DNA of 5,253 bases from Anaerolineae bacterium. Its GTDB lineage: Bacteria > Chloroflexota > Anaerolineae > UBA1429. How positions within the stretch are numbered: position 1 is the stretch's first letter; each line of letters opens with the position of its first letter. A model generated the notes under the pieces. It did no database searches. It saw only the letters and a program-made list of their open reading frames with translations, and was not told the origin of the DNA. Position numbers and translations under genes: made by a program. This document shows positions 1 to 4,952 of the stretch, piece after piece. The stretch spans positions 1-5,253 of the forward strand of contig SKRJ01000155.1 of NCBI GenBank assembly GCA_007118555.1, in the 5' to 3' direction.

Positions 1-725
1 CCCTTGATGTCGGCCACGACGCGGATGGCGCGCACATGGGGCAGGTAGGAGCGATGGGGCTCGGCCAGGGCTTCGGCCAAGGGCTGCCCCAGCCGGTCGG
101 CGTGCTTGTCATAACTGTCGGGGCCAAAGAGGCTGCGCACCAGCGAATAGCCGTTGGTGTGCAGGCCGTGGGACGCGAGGCCGATCAGCTTGTCGCCGGC
201 GGTGATGCGGGTGCCATCGATGATGGCGTCACGTTCGACGACGCCGACGATGGTGCCGGCAATGTCCATCTGCCCGGGCGCATAGACGCCGGGCATCTCG
301 GCGGTTTCGCCGCCCAGGAGCGCGCAGCCCGCCTCGCGGCAGGCCGCCGCCACACCGCTGACCACATCGGCGATCGTCTGCGGGTTGAGCGAGGGCGCCG
401 CCACATAGTCCAGGAAAAAGAGCGGCTCGGCGCCCTGCACGAGAATGTCGTTGATGCAGTGGTTGACAATGTCGCGCCCCAGGCTGTCATAGCGGCCGAT
501 GGCGCCCGAGATCACGGTCTTGGTGCCGACGCCATCGGTGGACGCCACCAGCACGGGGTGGTCCATCTCCTGCAGGCGACGGGCGTCGAACAGCCCGCCA
601 AAAGAGCCGATCCCGAGGAGCACCTCGGGACCATAGGTAGAGCGTACGGCGGCGCTCATGAGCTCGACGGCGCGATTGCCGGCGTCAATGTCCACGCCAG
701 AGCGGGCATAGGCACTCTCTGACAT
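1..725 (-). CDS. purM: AIR synthetase, N-terminal part (3' end beyond window)
   Basis: The first 241 codons of phosphoribosylformylglycinamidine cyclo-ligase are present, roughly 70% of the usual 340-350 residues. PurM is a cytosolic dimer that closes the imidazole ring of FGAM with ATP to give AIR, the substrate of PurE. Motifs are SGVDIDAGN (9-17), GIGSFGGLF (38-46), the ATP-site STDGVGTK (62-69), ND.LVQGAEPLFFLDY (92-107), LLGGETAEMPG (136-146), GVVERD (161-166) and HGLHTNGYSLVR (186-197). The window ends at VVADIKG, a short way before the expected TGGG loop. The ATG at 725-723 is preceded by AAGGAGG (736-730) with a 4-nt spacer; the site lies in the last codons of purD, and TAATG overlaps the two genes by one base. 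It starts with SESAYARSGVDIDAGN, normal for the family. Nothing appears broken in the visible part. Confidence 0.97.
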   Translation of the reverse strand, partial: MSESAYARSGVDIDAGNRAVELMSAAVRSTYGPEVLLGIGSFGGLFDARRLQEMDHPVLVASTDGVGTKTVISGAIGRYDSLGRDIVNHCINDILVQGAEPLFFLDYVAAPSLNPQTIADVVSGVAAACREAGCALLGGETAEMPGVYAPGQMDIAGTIVGVVERDAIIDGTRITAGDKLIGLASHGLHTNGYSLVRSLFGPDSYDKHADRLGQPLAEALAEPHRSYLPHVRAIRVVADIK

Positions 726-736
726 TACGCCTCCTT
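723..736 (-). promoter_or_regulatory. purD/purM junction: RBS of purM inside purD, TAATG overlap
   Basis: A full AAGGAGG (736-730) lies within the codons for the last residues of PurD (V-K-E-A). It is followed after CGTA by ATG, whose A is the last base of the purD TAA stop. This arrangement supports the purM start and suggests stop-start coupling, keeping PurD and PurM output in step. Confidence 0.8.
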
Positions 737-2017
737 GACCAGGCCCTTGGCCCCGATATCCTGCCGATAGAACGCGCCGGGCCACCGGATCTGGCCCACC
801 GCCTCATAGGCGCGATCCATGGCCTGCGCCAGGTCGTCGGCCCAGGCCGTCACGCCCAACACACGCCCGCCGTCGGTAATGACGCGCCCCTGATTCCCCG
901 GCGTCTGATCCTGCAGGGTGCCCGCATGGAACACGTACACGTCGTCGCTATCGGCCAAGGATTCCAGGCCCTCGATCTCGAAACCGAGCTCATAGTCGCC
1001 CGGATAGCCGCCCGAGGCCATCACGACGCACACGGCCGTCTGATCGATCCAGCGCAGGGCGATCTGGCCGAGCTCGCCATTGACGCAGGCCTCGATCACC
1101 GAGAGCAGGTCGGTCTCGAGCAGGGGCAGGATCACCTGCGCCTCCGGATCGCCAAAGCGGCAGTTGAACTCGAGCACGGAAAAGCTGTCGCCCTCGACCA
1201 TGAGCCCCGCATAGAGCACGCCCACATAGGGCTCGCCCATCTCGCGCAGGCCGTCGACCACCGGTTGCAGCACCTGGTCGACCACGCGCTGGAGCATCGG
1301 TTGGCTCAGCACCTTGGCCGGGGCATAGCAGCCCATGCCGCCGGTGTTGGGGCCCCGGTCGCCGTCATAGGCGGCCTTGTGATCCTGCGAGAGGATCATG
1401 GGCTCGACGTGCTTGCCATCGACAAAGGCCAGCACCGACACCTCCTGGCCGGTGAGAAACTCTTCGATGATCACGCGGTCGCCCGCCGCTCCAAAGCGGC
1501 GATCCAACATGATACCCCGCAGGGCGTCCTGGGCCTCTTCGTCGGTCTGGCACACGAGCACGCCCTTGCCCGCGGCCAGGCCATCGGCCTTGACCACGAT
1601 GGGAGCGGGGTGCGCCTCCAGATAGGAGCGGGCCGAGGCATAGTCGGTGAATGAGGCAAAGTCGCCGGTCGGGATGCCGTGCTCGCGCATGAAACGCTTG
1701 CTGAACGACTTGGAGGACTCGATGCGCGACGCCATCGCCGTGGGGCCAAAAGCAGGCACGCCCACCGCCGTGAGCTCGTCCACCAGGCCCGCGGCCAGGG
1801 GCGCCTCGGGCCCCACAATGACCATGTCGATGCCCTGTTTGCGCGCAAAGGTCACGATGCCATCCACATCCTCAGCCTTGATGGGGACGTTGGTGGCCAG
1901 AGCGGCGGTGCCGCCATTGCCCGGCGCCACAAAGATCTCGGTCTCTTGCGGCGATCGATCCAACGCCCACACAAGAGCATGTTCCCGGCCTCCCGATCCG
2001 ACGACGAGTAGTTTCAC
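725..2017 (-). CDS. purD: Phosphoribosylamine-glycine ligase (GAR synthetase)
   Basis: This 430-residue cytosolic ATP-grasp enzyme joins 5-phosphoribosylamine and glycine to form GAR, directly after PurF. Visible in order are the N-domain LLVVGSGGREHALVW (3-17), IVGPEAPLAAG (67-77), the SSKSFSKRFM segment (101-110), the ATP-grasp VVKADGLAAGKGV (141-153), EEFLTGQEVSVL (185-196), DHKAAYDGDRGPNTGGMG (212-229), the metal-binding LEFNCRFGDPE (282-292), and C-domain FHAGT (363-367) and GRVLGVTAW (384-392). Length matches the usual 420-430. The start is GTG at 2017-2015: the conserved Rossmann strand begins at residue 3, so a downstream start would cut it. The GTG shares GTGA with the purF stop. The best Shine-Dalgarno is AAAGG about 11 nt upstream, which is far, so initiation probably relies on ribosomes finishing purF. 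The TAA stop overlaps the purM ATG by one base. The protein looks intact. Confidence 0.97.
   Translation of the reverse strand: MKLLVVGSGGREHALVWALDRSPQETEIFVAPGNGGTAALATNVPIKAEDVDGIVTFARKQGIDMVIVGPEAPLAAGLVDELTAVGVPAFGPTAMASRIESSKSFSKRFMREHGIPTGDFASFTDYASARSYLEAHPAPIVVKADGLAAGKGVLVCQTDEEAQDALRGIMLDRRFGAAGDRVIIEEFLTGQEVSVLAFVDGKHVEPMILSQDHKAAYDGDRGPNTGGMGCYAPAKVLSQPMLQRVVDQVLQPVVDGLREMGEPYVGVLYAGLMVEGDSFSVLEFNCRFGDPEAQVILPLLETDLLSVIEACVNGELGQIALRWIDQTAVCVVMASGGYPGDYELGFEIEGLESLADSDDVYVFHAGTLQDQTPGNQGRVITDGGRVLGVTAWADDLAQAMDRAYEAVGQIRWPGAFYRQDIGAKGLVKEA
2014..2017 (-). promoter_or_regulatory. purF/purD GTGA stop-start overlap
   Basis: The four bases GTGA hold the GTG start of purD and the TGA stop of purF. 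No strong ribosome-binding site sits at normal distance, so purD translation probably depends on termination-reinitiation from purF. This fits the instability of phosphoribosylamine, which PurD must consume promptly; that functional reading is inference. Confidence 0.75.
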
Positions 2018-3465
2018 CTCACTTGCTGCCTTTCTACTGTCTCGCAGCGCTGCTCCTCGCGGGGCAAGAATCCCCCTGCCTTTTGCTCAAAGGGATACTC
2101 ACCGGTAAAGCAAGCGGTGCAATAGCGGCCCAGTGGACGATTGAGCGCCTCGATCATCCCCTCCAGGCTCAAAAAGCCCAGCGAGTCTGCATCCACCTCG
2201 CGCTCGATCTCCTCGACCGACAGGCGATGGGCGATCAGCTCATCGTAGGTGGCCATATCCACCCCCATAAAGCATGGGTGCCGGATGGGTGGCGACGAGA
2301 TGCGCAGATGCACCTCCTCGGCGCCGGCCCGTCGCAAGAGCTGCACCGTGGGCTTGGATGTGGTGCCACGCACGATGGAATCGTCCACCACGACGACCCG
2401 TTTGCCCACCAGGACCTGGGGCATCGGGTTGAACTTTAAAGCGACGCCGGCCTTGCGCAGCCGGTCATCGGGCTGGATGAACGTGCGTCCGATGTAGCGG
2501 TTCTTCATCAGCCCTTCGCTATAGGGGATGCCCGATTCGTTGGCATAGCCGATGGCTGCGGCCGTCGCCGAGTCCGGTATGCCGATCACCAGGTCGGCCT
2601 CCACGGGATACTCGCGGGCGAGCTGGCGGCCCAGCTCCTGACGCACCTCATGGAGCAACTGGTCATCGATGATGCTATCAGGGCGCGCAAAGTAGATGTA
2701 CTCGAACACGCACAATTGCGAACGCTCTGGCTCGCGGCCCTGGACCATGCGCATGCCATCATCATTGATGATGACGATGGCGCCGGCAGGCACCTCCTGC
2801 ACGTTGTATGCGCCCACGGTCTCGAGGGCGCACGATTCCGAGGCGACCACCCAGCCGCCGTTGAACTGACCGATGCTCAAGGGCCGAAAGCCCCAGGGGT
2901 CGCGCACGGCATAGAGTGTGTCGCGCGTCATGATGGTGAGCGAGTAGGCGCCCAGGGCCAACGACATCATCTCTCTGATGCGATCCACCCAGTCGTTCCC
3001 TTGGGCACCGGCCAGCATCTGGATCAGGATCTCGGAATCGCAACTCGAAGCCAGGCCTACGCCGCGCTCAAAGAGCTGCTTGCGGAGCTCTTCGGTGTTC
3101 ACCAGGTTGCCATTGTGCGACAGGGCAACGGGGCCCAGGGCCGACTCGAGCAGGAATGGCCCGGCGCTCACCTGCCGGGCCGAGTCTGCCGTCGAGTAGC
3201 GCGTGTGTCCGATGGCGATATGGCCCTCCAGCGGGGCCAGATTCGCCTCGTTGAACACCTGCGCGACCAATCCCATCTCCTTGTACAGTTTGGCCCGATA
3301 TCCGTCGCTCACGGCGATACCTGCGCTCTCCTGGCCACGATGTTGCAGCGCAAACAGGCCAAAGAACGTGATACGAGCTACGGCCTCGTCTCGCGCAAAG
3401 ATGCCAAACACGCCGCAAGCCTCCTTGGGGCTGTCGTCGAAAGTTGTGAGTATTTGTTCTGTCAT
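2014..3465 (-). CDS. purF: Amidophosphoribosyltransferase, Fe-S/propeptide type
   Basis: This 483-residue enzyme catalyses the committed step: PRPP + glutamine to 5-phosphoribosylamine. The N-terminal Ntn glutaminase domain shows the nucleophile Cys17 in EACGVFGI, then RGQESAG (43-49), GHTRYST (86-92), SHNGN (116-120) and SCDSE (141-145). The C-terminal phosphoribosyltransferase domain has the PRPP loop VVVVDDSIVRGTTS (357-370). Cys17 implies a 16-residue propeptide that must be removed to expose it, as in B. subtilis PurF; E. coli loses only Met. Four cysteines, Cys252 (CVFEYIYFARPDS), Cys398 (HPCFMG), Cys449 and Cys452 (YCTACFTG), sit where the B. subtilis-type enzyme binds a 4Fe-4S cluster. 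The ATG has GAGG 5 nt upstream. The last four bases, GTGA, are shared with the purD start, suggesting coupled translation. PurF is usually inhibited by AMP/GMP; that is family knowledge, not seen here. All key residues are present. Confidence 0.98.
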   Translation of the reverse strand: MTEQILTTFDDSPKEACGVFGIFARDEAVARITFFGLFALQHRGQESAGIAVSDGYRAKLYKEMGLVAQVFNEANLAPLEGHIAIGHTRYSTADSARQVSAGPFLLESALGPVALSHNGNLVNTEELRKQLFERGVGLASSCDSEILIQMLAGAQGNDWVDRIREMMSLALGAYSLTIMTRDTLYAVRDPWGFRPLSIGQFNGGWVVASESCALETVGAYNVQEVPAGAIVIINDDGMRMVQGREPERSQLCVFEYIYFARPDSIIDDQLLHEVRQELGRQLAREYPVEADLVIGIPDSATAAAIGYANESGIPYSEGLMKNRYIGRTFIQPDDRLRKAGVALKFNPMPQVLVGKRVVVVDDSIVRGTTSKPTVQLLRRAGAEEVHLRISSPPIRHPCFMGVDMATYDELIAHRLSVEEIEREVDADSLGFLSLEGMIEALNRPLGRYCTACFTGEYPFEQKAGGFLPREEQRCETVERQQVR

Positions 3466-3466
3466 A

Positions 3467-3489
3467 CTAGCCTCACTAGAGTGGCTAAC
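3467..3489 (-). promoter_or_regulatory. Small hairpin overlapping the purF Shine-Dalgarno site
   Basis: In the 30-nt purE-purF gap, TAGCC (3487-3483) can pair with GGCTA (3472-3468), and flanking U-G wobbles can extend the stem. The purF Shine-Dalgarno GAGG (3474-3471) lies partly inside the 3' arm, with the ATG at 3465. Translation of purE through its stop at 3496 ends just short of the 5' arm, so a terminating ribosome could disturb the fold. The complementarity is visible; the stem is short and any regulatory role is speculative. Confidence 0.3.
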
Positions 3490-3495
3490 AGAAAC

Positions 3496-3978
3496 CTATT
3501 CCTCGTTGAGGGAGCGATCGGCGTCGATCAGTTGCTGCATATTGTCTTGCTGGTGTGCCTTGACCCGCTTGCGGAGCTCGGGATCGGCAATGGCCAGGAT
3601 CTTGGCCGCCGCCAGAGCCGCCGCTGCAGGCTCGAGCACCACCATGGGGGCGACGCCGCCGGGCATGCGCAGCGAGGAAAAGATGTCGGCGCCACCAAAG
3701 GACGATGAATAGGGCGGGCACGCGATCACAGGGCTCGATACGCTCGAGTCGGCCATGCCACTCAGAGCGTTCGACCGTCCGGCTACGGTGATATAGACGA
3801 TGGGGCCTTCTTCGGCCTCGACGCGGTCCAGCAGATCCAGCAGGTAACGTGGGCTCTTGTGGGCGGAGGCGATGTGGCGTTCGGTCTCGATGCCAAAGGC
3901 CTCGCAGGCGGCGACGATCTTGCCAACATGGTCGAGATCACTCTTGGAACCCATGAGAATAACAACGCGTGCCGACAT
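3496..3978 (-). CDS. purE: AIR carboxylase, class II (CO2-dependent, animal-like) PurE
   Basis: This 160-residue protein belongs to the PurE/AIRC family, which forms cytosolic octamers and yields CAIR. It starts with the mononucleotide-binding loop VVILMGSKSDLDH (5-17), followed by SAHKSP (38-43), AGRSNALSG (66-74), PVIACPP (83-89) and SSLRMPGGVAP (101-111). Class I PurE, the N5-CAIR mutase working with PurK, typically has SAHRTP and an AGGAAHLPGM loop with DSLLSIVQMP. The class II enzyme of animals, the C-terminal half of PAICS, has SAHKGP, VAGRSNGLGP and SSLRLP. The present sequence follows class II at each of these points. The predicted reaction is therefore AIR + CO2 to CAIR without ATP or PurK. 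The start is set by the Shine-Dalgarno site 8 nt upstream, and the length is normal for a stand-alone PurE. It ends 30 nt before purF. Automated annotation may call it an N5-CAIR mutase; I regard the family as certain and class II as likely. Confidence 0.93.
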   Translation of the reverse strand: MSARVVILMGSKSDLDHVGKIVAACEAFGIETERHIASAHKSPRYLLDLLDRVEAEEGPIVYITVAGRSNALSGMADSSVSSPVIACPPYSSSFGGADIFSSLRMPGGVAPMVVLEPAAAALAAAKILAIADPELRKRVKAHQQDNMQQLIDADRSLNEE

Positions 3979-3986
3979 GGTAGGAA

Positions 3987-3993
3987 CTCCTTT
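3987..3993 (-). promoter_or_regulatory. Ribosome-binding site of purE
   Basis: AAAGGAG on the minus strand lies 8 nt before the purE ATG (3978-3976). It is a near-consensus Shine-Dalgarno sequence, consistent with purE being the first, efficiently initiated gene of a separate transcript. It fixes the purE start. Confidence 0.8.
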
Positions 3994-4009
3994 ACCAGAT
4001 CCTCTTTAC

Positions 4010-4038
4010 ATTATACACCAGTTATCGCGAGGCGGCAG
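4010..4038 (-). promoter_or_regulatory. Putative sigma-70 type promoter for purE-F-D-M
   Basis: On the minus strand TATAAT (4015-4010) is a perfect -10 hexamer, lying in an AT-rich patch (TGTATAATGTAAAG) that stands out in this GC-rich window. With a 17-nt spacer the -35 hexamer is CTGCCG (4038-4033), matching TTGACA at only three of six positions. No extended -10 TGn is present. Transcription would start near 4003, giving a 5' leader of about 25 nt that includes the purE ribosome-binding site. The position in the only sizeable gap supports it; the poor -35 lowers confidence. Confidence 0.5.
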
Positions 4039-4080
4039 GTACGCTCTTGACGTATGGCTCCAAGCGTCTGCCCAGATCGT

Positions 4081-4117
4081 CGCCTGACGCGGCCAGGTTA
4101 TGCAACCGCGTCAGGCG
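4081..4117 (-). repeat. Perfect 12-bp inverted repeat (intercistronic hairpin)
   Basis: CGCCTGACGCGG at 4081-4092 is the exact reverse complement of CCGCGTCAGGCG at 4106-4117, with a 13-nt loop (4093-4105). An alternative fold keeps 10 outer pairs and adds a GGTT/AACC inner stem around ATGC. The GC-rich stem should be very stable in RNA of either strand. It begins 35 nt downstream of the purC stop. No run of T follows on either strand, so it is not a classical intrinsic terminator. It could be a U-less terminator, a 3'-end stabiliser of the purB-purC transcript, or a protein-binding palindrome. The repeat is directly visible; its role is inference. Confidence 0.85.
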
Positions 4118-4151
4118 CGTATTCCGATGCTGTGCGCCAGGCCGCGAGGCT

Positions 4152-4919
4152 CTAGTCCTCTTCTACAAAGCTGTTCGTCAGCTCGGCCACCTGCGCATAG
4201 TTGGTCAGTACCTCTCGCAGGCCATCATCGGTGACCTCGGCCAGGTTGCGGTATACCTGCTTGTCCAACATGCGATTCTTGTCGCCACCGGGCCAGATGC
4301 GCCACGAGTCATTGTCAATGACATCGGCGACCACGAGCGTGCCGTCCTCGTCGGTGCGGCCAAACTCGATCTTGAGGTCCACCAGGGTCACATCCTGCTT
4401 GGCCCAGGCCTCTTCCAGGATCTCGAACACCTGACGTCCCACGTTGGCCATCTGCTCGATCTCCTCGGCGTTGGCCAGCTCCATCTCCTGGATCTGCTCC
4501 TCGTTGACCTGGGGATCGTGGGCGGCGTCGTCCTTGTAAAAGTACTCGACGAGCGTGGGCTCAAAGCGCGTGCCCTCCTCCACCTCGGGATGGCGTCTGA
4601 GGTAGGAGCCCGTCGCGATGCGGCGCATGACGACCTCGATGGGGATCATGGTGCAGCGGGAGACCACGTTCACATTCGCGGCCGGCATGCCGATATAGTG
4701 GGTGGGGACGCCCTCTTGCTCCAGCAGATAAAACACGTTCGAGGTGGTCAGGCAAGCCAGCTCACCCTTGCCGGGCAACTGGCTGCGGCGCGCACCGTCT
4801 CCGGCCGTCAGATCGTCCTTGTGCAGCACATAGACCACATCCTCGCGCTCTGGATGCGCATAGATGATCTTGGTCTTGCCCTCGGTCAGTTTTGCCCCGA
4901 ACTCGATCCTGTCTGCCAT
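4152..4919 (-). CDS. purC: SAICAR synthetase, animal PAICS-like type
   Basis: This 255-residue cytosolic enzyme joins CAIR and L-aspartate using ATP to give SAICAR. Visible family motifs are the N-terminal nucleotide-binding LTEGKTKIIY (11-20), DDLTAGDGAR (35-44), MIPIEVVMRRIATGSYLRR (91-109), the KDDAAHDP segment (129-136), VDLKIEFG (180-187) and ADVIDNDSWRIWP (198-210), then DKQVYRNL. The bacterial enzyme typified by E. coli has VRNRAAGS and DEFSPDGSRLW at the corresponding places. The RRIATGS and DVIDNDSWR forms seen here are those of the SAICAR synthetase half of animal PAICS. The length is close to that domain and a little above E. coli PurC (237). The ATG is chosen because AAGGAG (4932-4927) lies 7 nt upstream and the first conserved motif begins at residue 11. 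It follows purB by 33 nt and precedes purE across a 173-nt spacer, in the same order as the two halves of PAICS. No defect is seen. Confidence 0.96.
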   Translation of the reverse strand: MADRIEFGAKLTEGKTKIIYAHPEREDVVYVLHKDDLTAGDGARRSQLPGKGELACLTTSNVFYLLEQEGVPTHYIGMPAANVNVVSRCTMIPIEVVMRRIATGSYLRRHPEVEEGTRFEPTLVEYFYKDDAAHDPQVNEEQIQEMELANAEEIEQMANVGRQVFEILEEAWAKQDVTLVDLKIEFGRTDEDGTLVVADVIDNDSWRIWPGGDKNRMLDKQVYRNLAEVTDDGLREVLTNYAQVAELTNSFVEED

Positions 4920-4952
4920 CTCTGTTCTCCTTCTCTTGCTAGCGGAACGGCT

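Larger units (their letters stand above)
3979..4151. other. purC-purE intergenic spacer
   Basis: This 173-nt non-coding stretch is the longest gap in the window; the other junctions are +33, +30, -4 and -1 nt. Read on the minus strand it contains a long inverted repeat in the purC-proximal half, a consensus -10 box 32 nt before the purE ATG, and a strong Shine-Dalgarno site. I see no ORF with family-like sequence in it, no U-rich terminator tail and no recognisable PurR-type operator. It most likely separates, or allows differential expression of, purB-purC and purE-purF-purD-purM. Confidence 0.7.

Noticed and set aside
36..722. A 228-codon open frame on the plus strand opposite purM
   Set aside because: It is the antisense shadow of purM. 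The minus-strand frame carries all PurM motifs, has a strong ribosome-binding site, and is open to the window edge.
926..1654. A 242-codon plus-strand open frame opposite purD
   Set aside because: Antisense to the conserved ATP-grasp core of purD; no family-like sequence or convincing start context.
2650..3708. A 352-codon open frame on the plus strand opposite purF and purE
   Set aside because: It lies antisense to two genes with complete family motifs, has no recognisable domain, and its composition (Ala, Gly, His, Leu, Arg rich) is what the complement of GC-rich coding DNA gives.
3979..3996. Hairpin in GGTAAAGGAGTTCCTACC hiding the purE Shine-Dalgarno
   Set aside because: The best pairing is two 3-bp stems separated by a two-A bulge with a 4-nt loop, which is too weak to support a regulatory claim.
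4047..4052. Plus-strand TTGACG as a -35 box
   Set aside because: At 17 nt downstream there is only GC-rich sequence (GCCCAG), with no -10-like hexamer and no plus-strand gene to serve.
4081..4117. Calling the inverted repeat a classical intrinsic terminator of purB-purC
   Set aside because: No T run follows the stem on either strand (minus-strand continuation is ACGATCTGGG), so I list it as a repeat/hairpin with an open role.
3979..4151. Purine riboswitch or PurR/PurBox operator upstream of purE
   Set aside because: The predicted leader is only about 25 nt, too short for a riboswitch, and I see no CGAAC-type PurBox or E. coli PurR-like 16-bp palindrome.
3496..4919. A purC-purE (PAICS) gene fusion broken by a frameshift
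   Set aside because: purC ends in a normal C-terminus and stop, and purE has its own ribosome-binding site and a complete N-terminus; the 173-nt spacer holds no remnant linker. They are separate genes.
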